A DNA stretch of 64,000 bases, from the NCBI RefSeq assembly GCF_000785435.2, contig NZ_JTDB02000015.1, positions 1 through 64,000 of the forward strand. Reading direction: 5' to 3'. A program made the position numbers and the translations under genes. The stretch is from Paraburkholderia sacchari. Lineage in GTDB: Bacteria > Pseudomonadota > Gammaproteobacteria > Burkholderiales > Burkholderiaceae. Below are positions 58,955 through 64,000 of the stretch, piece by piece; the first letter of the stretch is position 1; each line of letters starts with the position of its first letter. The notes below the pieces were generated by a model, which worked only from the letters and a program-made list of their open reading frames with translations, was not told the origin of the DNA and made no database searches.

Positions 58955-59761
58955 TCATTTGGCTTGACCGCCAGGCGCAGGCACGGTCGAGTTTACTTTC
59001 TGGAGTCGTTTTCCGTGCTTTTTGTATTCTGCCTCCAGCCACGTTGGCTCCTCTCTCAACTGCGACGCATAAGAGTATTGTGGGATATTTGTCCAGAATG
59101 CAGTAATGGCCTCAGCAAATTCGACGAACTGCGCTTCACTCACCGTTAGCTCCTCATGATTGGCACGGAGCCACGGTAAATCTCTAGTAACGCCACGGTC
59201 ATAGTATTCGGGATGCTTCGATGACAACTCGCAATGCGCATCTCCATCGCCGTGCTTGTAGACGTTCACAACCAGTCGGCAAGCGTCAAGCTTGTCGAAA
59301 AAATCTTTTCCAATAATGTCCATGCCGAGCCATTCGAGCAACTCGATTAGTCGGGGAAAGCCTAGATTCCAAACAACTGGGCCAATTTTCTCTCTATCAA
59401 GCCAGTGACTAAACTCCCTAACGGCCTTGTCTCGCAAGGTTTTATCGAACTGATGAAACATTCCGGCTGTTAGTGCAAGGGTGACCGTGTTGTGCATTTC
59501 GTTGAGCGCAATCCAACGGGACACACCTTCCTGATACGCATGCTCATAGGCGTCTGCAGGATCATCTCGATCCGGATCGAAATTCTGCCCGGACGCTTCC
59601 AAATGCCGCGCCTCTGCTTCGCTCGCCTCGCGCTCGATATCACTGAACTGCGCCAGCAATCTCTTTCTGGCCTCCGATACGTAGAACTTGTGAGGTTCAA
59701 GCAAAACCGGGAGGTCTATCGTTGTTGAAAGATAAAACGTCGTGAAATCGCGCCCAGTCAT
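58955..59761 (-). CDS. Unknown protein next to the restriction-modification genes
   Basis: 268 residues from ATG 59761 (GAGAGGG upstream); a longer frame to 59890 lacks a ribosome site. Soluble and helical, with ALNEMHNTVTLALTAGMFHQ, NLGFPRLIELLEWLGMD and LVVNVYKHGDGDAHCELSSK. The Asn-Tyr-Lys-His-Gly segment recalls HEPN-like or abortive-infection proteins, but the spacing is not that of a standard HEPN motif. Its base composition is lower in GC than the backbone, suggesting separate acquisition. Defence is a guess from position. Confidence 0.65.
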   Translation of the reverse strand: MTGRDFTTFYLSTTIDLPVLLEPHKFYVSEARKRLLAQFSDIEREASEAEARHLEASGQNFDPDRDDPADAYEHAYQEGVSRWIALNEMHNTVTLALTAGMFHQFDKTLRDKAVREFSHWLDREKIGPVVWNLGFPRLIELLEWLGMDIIGKDFFDKLDACRLVVNVYKHGDGDAHCELSSKHPEYYDRGVTRDLPWLRANHEELTVSEAQFVEFAEAITAFWTNIPQYSYASQLREEPTWLEAEYKKHGKRLQKVNSTVPAPGGQAK

Positions 59762-60069
59762 TGCGCCCTCTCGGATTCGTTGATTGTTTGAATGGTCAAT
59801 GTATGCACAGCTGGTTTGTGGCTTCCGGCTGTTCTTTATCCTACCGACGTCTCCGCGAGCCTTGTGAAGATGGGATGCGGCGATGTTCATATGAGGTGAG
59901 GCTTTACGGGGGCCACATACCTTTCACGGCTCCCGAAAATCCTCACCAAACTCCCGCGTTTGTCTTTGGCTAAGCCGAGGACGCAGACTCCTGCCATCAT
60001 AAAAGGGCTGGACAGATGGAAGGATGGCGGCCAGAATGTCCGTCAAAATACCCAGCGAGAAAAAGCAAC
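59762..60069. other. Divergent intergenic region
   Basis: Promoters for the flanking divergent genes must lie here, but no convincing box or repeat is seen and no gene is supported. Confidence 0.45.
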
Positions 60070-61350
60070 ATGACAATGGCCGATTCGCATGACCTGCTCA
60101 CGCAGGCACTGAAGCTATACACACAAGGCGAAATCGCCGAAAGAATCGGAAAGAACGTACGGACAATCCGCCGCTGGGAGGCGGACAAAGATCGCTGTCC
60201 AGTCATTGCAGAAGCCGCTTTACGCGAGATGCTGGACGCAAAGACCCGGAAACCCGGGAGCGTGAGCGAGCCAGAATTCCGGTTCATCGATCTTTTCGCG
60301 GGCATCGGCGGCATCCGGCGTGGTTTCGAAGCGTTCGGTGGTCAATGCGTCTTTACGAGTGAATGGAACGAGTTCTCGAAAAAGACGTACCAGCAGAATT
60401 ACGGCGATAGCGACGACCGCCACCAGTTCATCGGTGACATCGTGTCCTTTTCGGAGCACGCCGTCCCAGCGCACGATGTGCTACTTGCCGGATTTCCCTG
60501 CCAGCCGTTCAGCATTGCCGGCGTGAGCAAAAAGAACTCGCTCGGCCGTCCGCACGGCTTCGAATGTACGACCCAAGGCACTCTGTTTTATGACGTTGCT
60601 CGCATCATCGAGGCGAAGCGCCCCGCAGCGTTCCTGCTTGAGAACGTGAAGAACCTCCTCTCGCATGATCGGGGCAACACCTTCAAGACGATCCTGACTG
60701 TGTTGCGCGACGAACTTAAGTACGACGTCAAGTTCAAGGTCATCGACGGGCAGCATTTCACGCCGCAACATCGTGAGCGCATCGTGATCGTTGGCTTCAG
60801 GGAGAAAACAGACTTCAGTTTTGATGACTTGAGGCTCCCGGCTGAAGGACCGCGCCTTGGGTCGATCCTGCACAAGATTGATGGTACCGAACCCGTGCTA
60901 GAGCATGATGGCGACCGTTTCTTCGATCACGCCGCAGGCAAGGTACAGTCCAAATACACACTTACCCCCAAGCTGTGGGCGTATCTGCAGGCCTACGCCG
61001 AAAAGCATCGCGCAGCTGGAAATGGCTTCGGTTTCGGACTGGTGACGCCGGACAGCGTCACCCGCACCTTGTCCGCCCGTTACTACAAGGACGGTTCAGA
61101 AATCCTGCTGTCACAGGGCAAGGGAAAGCGTCCACGGCGCCTCACACCGCGTGAGTGTGCGCGACTGATGGGGTTTCCTGACGACTTCGAGATCCCGGTG
61201 AGCGACACGCAGGCCTATCGCCAGTTTGGCAACAGTGTCGTGGTTCCAGTGATGCAGGAAGTGGCCCGCGCCATGACGCCGTTTGTGAAAGAGCTTCTTG
61301 AACAGGCGCGCAACGGGTCACAGCAAAGGCTTCCGCTGCGGGTCGAGTGA
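60070..61350 (+). CDS. dcm: DNA (cytosine-5)-methyltransferase, Dcm/EcoRII type
   Basis: 426 residues from ATG 60070 (ATG 60016 is also in frame). A helix-turn-helix (LYTQGEIAERIGKNVRTIRR) precedes the methylase. Motif I FIDLFAGIGGIRRGFE, catalytic GFPCQPFS (Cys near 143), ENVKNL, QHRERIVIVGF and QFGNSVVVPV are all present. VSKKNSLGR-HGF and TQGTLF match Dcm/M.EcoRII, predicting CCWGG specificity. It protects host DNA from the adjacent EcoRII-like enzyme; the stop overlaps vsr. Confidence 0.92.
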   Translation: MTMADSHDLLTQALKLYTQGEIAERIGKNVRTIRRWEADKDRCPVIAEAALREMLDAKTRKPGSVSEPEFRFIDLFAGIGGIRRGFEAFGGQCVFTSEWNEFSKKTYQQNYGDSDDRHQFIGDIVSFSEHAVPAHDVLLAGFPCQPFSIAGVSKKNSLGRPHGFECTTQGTLFYDVARIIEAKRPAAFLLENVKNLLSHDRGNTFKTILTVLRDELKYDVKFKVIDGQHFTPQHRERIVIVGFREKTDFSFDDLRLPAEGPRLGSILHKIDGTEPVLEHDGDRFFDHAAGKVQSKYTLTPKLWAYLQAYAEKHRAAGNGFGFGLVTPDSVTRTLSARYYKDGSEILLSQGKGKRPRRLTPRECARLMGFPDDFEIPVSDTQAYRQFGNSVVVPVMQEVARAMTPFVKELLEQARNGSQQRLPLRVE

Positions 61351-61793
61351 TCGACGTTGTTGACAGCGCGACCCGCAGCCGGATGATGTCCGGCATCCGG
61401 GCGCGCAACACGCGCCCCGAGCTGCTGATACGCAGCCTGTTGCATCGGCGTGGTTACCGGTTCCGTGTGCATGTCGCGGACCTGCCAGGCAAACCTGATA
61501 TCGTGTTGCCGCGCTTTCGGGCGGTCGTTTTCGTGCATGGCTGTTTCTGGCACGGGCACGACTGCGCGCTGTTCAAGTGGCCGGGAACACGAGCTGAATT
61601 CTGGCGGGAAAAGATCGGGCGTAATCGTGGCCGCGATCAGGAGGTGCGCGAAGCACTGCTCGCGAGCGGGTGGCGGGTGGCGGTGGTGTGGGAATGTGCG
61701 ATCAAGGGCAAAGCCAGAGAGCCATCCGCAGTCGCCGACGCGCTTGTCGCGTGGCTGGAATCGGATTCGAACAAATGGGAGACCAGGGTGTGA
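61347..61793 (+). CDS. vsr: Vsr, very-short-patch mismatch endonuclease
   Basis: 148 residues from GTG 61347, overlapping the methylase stop. SATRSRMMSGIRARNTRPEL at the N-terminus, then FRVHVADLPGKPDIVLPRFR and VFVHGCFWHGHDC, the Vsr catalytic and zinc-binding signature. It repairs T:G mismatches created by deamination at Dcm sites, and normally travels with a dcm gene. Confidence 0.92.
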   Translation: MIDVVDSATRSRMMSGIRARNTRPELLIRSLLHRRGYRFRVHVADLPGKPDIVLPRFRAVVFVHGCFWHGHDCALFKWPGTRAEFWREKIGRNRGRDQEVREALLASGWRVAVVWECAIKGKAREPSAVADALVAWLESDSNKWETRV

Positions 61794-63040
61794 AGCGCGG
61801 GTATCTGTCCGAATACTTCGAGGGGGTGGCGGCAAAAAGGTTGCGCGCCGTCGAGGCAGACGTCATCCACTCGAACCAGCATGAATTCAATGGCGTGGAG
61901 GCGCTTAGGGGCATCCTTGGCGAACCGGATGGCAAGGTCCACTACGACGCCAAGCTGCTTTACCTGTCGGATCAAGACGACGATCCGATCATGGAAGACG
62001 CGGTATTTACGTGGTACGACGCGCGACAGAGAGCCCGCGAACAGCGCAACGTACAGCGCTGGGAGTATCGCCTCTACTTTCCGACGACCAATGTTTCCAT
62101 GAATGCAGCGGTCGATGATCTGCTTGTCATCGCCAAACGCCGGGACGGCGGGTTGCTCGTCATCATTGCGGAGAACGGGTCGAGCATCGCGCGGCAGATC
62201 GAATGGCTTTTTGGATTTGACGATCTCGCCCACCCCGGGTTTTCCGTCAAGGCCGAGCTGGAGACGGAACAGGATCGCATCGAGTTCGCGTCGCGGTTCA
62301 TCCTGGAAAGCATCGGCATTGCGGTCGAGACTTCGGAGGAAACGTACCTCGAAAAAATGCTCGAACGCTTCGAAGGGAAGTTTCCGACGACTCGCATTTT
62401 TTCCGAATACGCGCGATCCACGTTGCCGGACCTCAGTGCCCGCGATGTTCCCGATGCCGTGCTCATGGCATGGATGGAGCGCGAAGAAATTCTGTTCCGT
62501 ACGCTGGAGCGCTACCTGATCGCCGACCGCCTCTCGGCCGGATTCGCGGCAGACGCGGAAAAAAAGGTGGACGTAGACGGATTCCTCGCGTTTTCCCTCT
62601 CGGTGCAGAATCGACGCAAGAGCCGGGTTGGCCTGGCGCTCGAAAACCATCTTGAAGTGCTGTTCGCGGCCAACGATATCCGATATGCCCGTACTGCCGC
62701 GACCGAGAACAAGTCAAAGCCCGATTTCCTGTTTCCCGGCAGCAAGGAATATCACGACGCGGCTTTTGATCCGGTGCGCCTCACCATGCTTGGCGTGAAA
62801 TCAACGTGCAAGGACCGCTGGCGTCAGGTATTGGCCGAAGCGGACCGAATTCCCGATAAGCATCTGCTCACGCTGGAAACGGCCATCTCCCTGACGCAAA
62901 CAAACGAGATGCGCGCCAAGCATCTGCAACTGGTCCTGCCCACGAAGCTGCATGAGAGTTATACCCAGGAGCAGCGGGGATGGCTTAAAAGCGTTGCCGA
63001 GTTCATGGCTATGGTTCAGGCCCGGCAGAATGCGCAATGA
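61790..63040 (+). CDS. EcoRII-like type IIE restriction endonuclease
   Basis: 416 residues from GTG 61790 (GTGA overlap with vsr, GGAG eight bases upstream). The C-terminal catalytic region contains RVGLALENHLEVLF, KPDFLFPGSKEYHDAAFDPV, and LGVKSTCKDRWRQVLAEADR, the conserved core of EcoRII-C nucleases; length is close to EcoRII. Expected to cut CCWGG when unmethylated. Gene order methylase-vsr-nuclease on one strand with overlaps indicates a single operon; no controller protein is encoded between them. Confidence 0.88.
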   Translation: MKRGYLSEYFEGVAAKRLRAVEADVIHSNQHEFNGVEALRGILGEPDGKVHYDAKLLYLSDQDDDPIMEDAVFTWYDARQRAREQRNVQRWEYRLYFPTTNVSMNAAVDDLLVIAKRRDGGLLVIIAENGSSIARQIEWLFGFDDLAHPGFSVKAELETEQDRIEFASRFILESIGIAVETSEETYLEKMLERFEGKFPTTRIFSEYARSTLPDLSARDVPDAVLMAWMEREEILFRTLERYLIADRLSAGFAADAEKKVDVDGFLAFSLSVQNRRKSRVGLALENHLEVLFAANDIRYARTAATENKSKPDFLFPGSKEYHDAAFDPVRLTMLGVKSTCKDRWRQVLAEADRIPDKHLLTLETAISLTQTNEMRAKHLQLVLPTKLHESYTQEQRGWLKSVAEFMAMVQARQNAQ

Positions 63041-63140
63041 CCGGAGCGAGTCGGCAATATACAGTCTGGTATTCCGTGCATGCGGCGAGAACCGTTGTCA
63101 CCTCACGCACCGGAAAACTCGAGAGGGGAAAACGCAGAAC

Positions 63141-63506
63141 ATGAGCACGCACGCAAATGCTCAGTCACTGCTCGCATGGTTTCGCGAGCGCGCGAGCGCG
63201 ACGGTTAGCGAGGTTGTCGCTTCCGGACTGATGAAGTCGCGCACAGCTTCTGACGCGATCCAGTATGCGGTTAGAAACGGCGCGCTTGAGCGCGTTGTTC
63301 GGGCGGGCGCGAGCGCGAGGGAGCGGGTGCGGTATCGAGCAACCGGAATAGCACTACCCGCACCAAGGATGCTGGATAGTCGCCCGACCTTCGATGGACT
63401 GCTCGCAGCGTGGGGCATCGCGCGTGAGCCGGTTACTCTGCCGATGCTCGAAGCCCGCAGGCACCAGATTTCGGACAACGCGGCAGACGCGACAGGCGTC
63501 GAATGA
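63141..63506 (+). CDS. Small winged-helix-like protein
   Basis: 121 residues from ATG 63141. LLAWFRERASATVSEVVASG, SRTASDAIQYAVRNGALERV and RVRYRATG suggest a compact winged helix. The last codons overlap the recombinase start (ATGA), so it may be a regulator or excisionase-like partner of that gene. No family recognised. Confidence 0.6.
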   Translation: MSTHANAQSLLAWFRERASATVSEVVASGLMKSRTASDAIQYAVRNGALERVVRAGASARERVRYRATGIALPAPRMLDSRPTFDGLLAAWGIAREPVTLPMLEARRHQISDNAADATGVE

Positions 63507-64000
63507 TGGTCGACGCATTTTCGATTATCGAGTCATACGTTCTCGAACAGATGCCAGCGCGCGCGCCGCGGAATCGCGGCGAAAGTCCGATTCTGCCCAG
63601 CGGCTTGACAGACGAAGACGCGGTTATTCGATGGCTGAAGACGAAAGCAACCGGCGACGGCAGGCTGGCCGAGTCTACGCTCGCGCAATACGTCGTGGAA
63701 GCACGCCGCTTGTTCTGGTACGCGCGATGGATCGCGCGCCCGATCTCCGAATGGACACTCGAAGACGCCGGCAACTATCTCGCGTTCCTGCTCGAACCGG
63801 ACCGCGCGGCGATCTGCGAGTTGCGCGTATCGCGCAATGACCCGGCATGGACACCTTTTCGGAAGGCATTGTCGCCCGACTCCGCGCGTCAGTCGCAGGT
63901 CATCGCCGGAAGCCTGTTCAAGTGGCTGGTCGACATGCAGTATCTGCGCGCCAATCCTTTCTCTGGCTTTGGCTTGGCGGGCAAACGGTCGCGTACCTCC
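63503..64000 (+). CDS. Tyrosine recombinase, N-terminal part (cut by window edge)
   Basis: ATG 63503 (or 63506) overlaps the previous stop; the frame is open to the last base, giving 166 residues. The segment LAESTLAQYVVEARRLFWYA, a second helix pair with ARQSQVIAGSLFKWLVDMQY and LRANPFSGFG is the SAM-like core-binding domain of tyrosine integrases. The catalytic domain lies outside. It marks the right side of the restriction block as a mobile insertion or a recombination locus. Confidence 0.75.
   Translation, partial: MMVDAFSIIESYVLEQMPARAPRNRGESPILPSGLTDEDAVIRWLKTKATGDGRLAESTLAQYVVEARRLFWYARWIARPISEWTLEDAGNYLAFLLEPDRAAICELRVSRNDPAWTPFRKALSPDSARQSQVIAGSLFKWLVDMQYLRANPFSGFGLAGKRSRTS

Noticed and set aside
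59200..59300. HEPN ribonuclease motif in the 58955 protein
   Set aside because: Arg to His spacing is seven residues, outside the usual four to six, and no neighbouring nucleotidyltransferase is present.
1..64000. CRISPR arrays, tRNA or rRNA genes, insertion sequences
   Set aside because: No regularly spaced repeats, cloverleaf-like genes, transposase genes or terminal-repeat-bounded elements were recognised on either strand.

Overview
The window reads as about 64 kb of a large conjugative plasmid (or integrated plasmid-like element) from a betaproteobacterium. Burkholderiales is the best guess, inferred from GC-rich codon use, the IncP-like trb gene set, kor/kfr-type genes and an R64-like thin-pilus cluster. 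No rRNA, tRNA, CRISPR array or insertion sequence was found, and no relaxase gene was recognised inside the window.

Layout. 1-0.3 kb: 3' end of a Rep_3/RepB-type replication initiator. 0.5-15.2 kb: type IVb thin-pilus locus (TcpQ-like protein, pilN, O, P, Q, R, S, a second PilT-like ATPase, pilV, then on the other strand pilM and pilL), with an acyltransferase and a surface lipoprotein in the middle. 15.4-26.8 kb: mating-pair-formation operon in the order trbB, C, D, E, two extra small genes, J, K-like, L, F, G, I. 27.1-31.7 kb: ribbon-helix-helix-like proteins, parA, parB and a HerA-type ATPase. 32-41.9 kb: a KorA-like/KfrB fusion, three further KfrB-tagged proteins including a TOPRIM primase-like protein, the coupling protein TraG, a lytic transglycosylase and small proteins. 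43.1-50 kb: a 2062-residue methylase/helicase polyvalent protein containing a nested out-of-frame gene. 50.1-56.5 kb: secreted nuclease, small leader-type genes, a DUF1173 protein, prepilin peptidase, and an AbiEii-like nucleotidyltransferase with a small overlapping partner. 56.5-58.6 kb: kfrA and a kfrA-like gene. 58.9-64 kb: an accessory block with an unknown gene, a complete EcoRII-type restriction-modification-repair set (Dcm-like methylase, Vsr, EcoRII-like nuclease), a small gene and the start of a tyrosine recombinase.

Three signals tie the backbone together. First, a KfrB-like domain of roughly 50-60 residues occurs eight times in seven otherwise unrelated proteins, nearly always at the C-terminus and usually followed by a short tail ending in arginine. 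The coupling protein TraG carries it too. Second, a 14-bp palindrome built from the half-sites TTCTGACGT, TTCCAACGT and TTCCTACGT occurs sixteen times between 326 and 58786, mostly between genes, and is absent from the restriction-modification block. ParB, or a KorB-like use of it, is the leading candidate reader. Third, a 16-bp palindrome of the form TGATAT-N4-ATATCA, with variants, lies on or next to the promoters of most operons. Together these suggest a plasmid-wide regulatory and segregation network, and a set of tagged proteins that may be delivered by, or docked to, the conjugation machine. The functional readings are inference; the motifs and domains were read from the sequence by eye.
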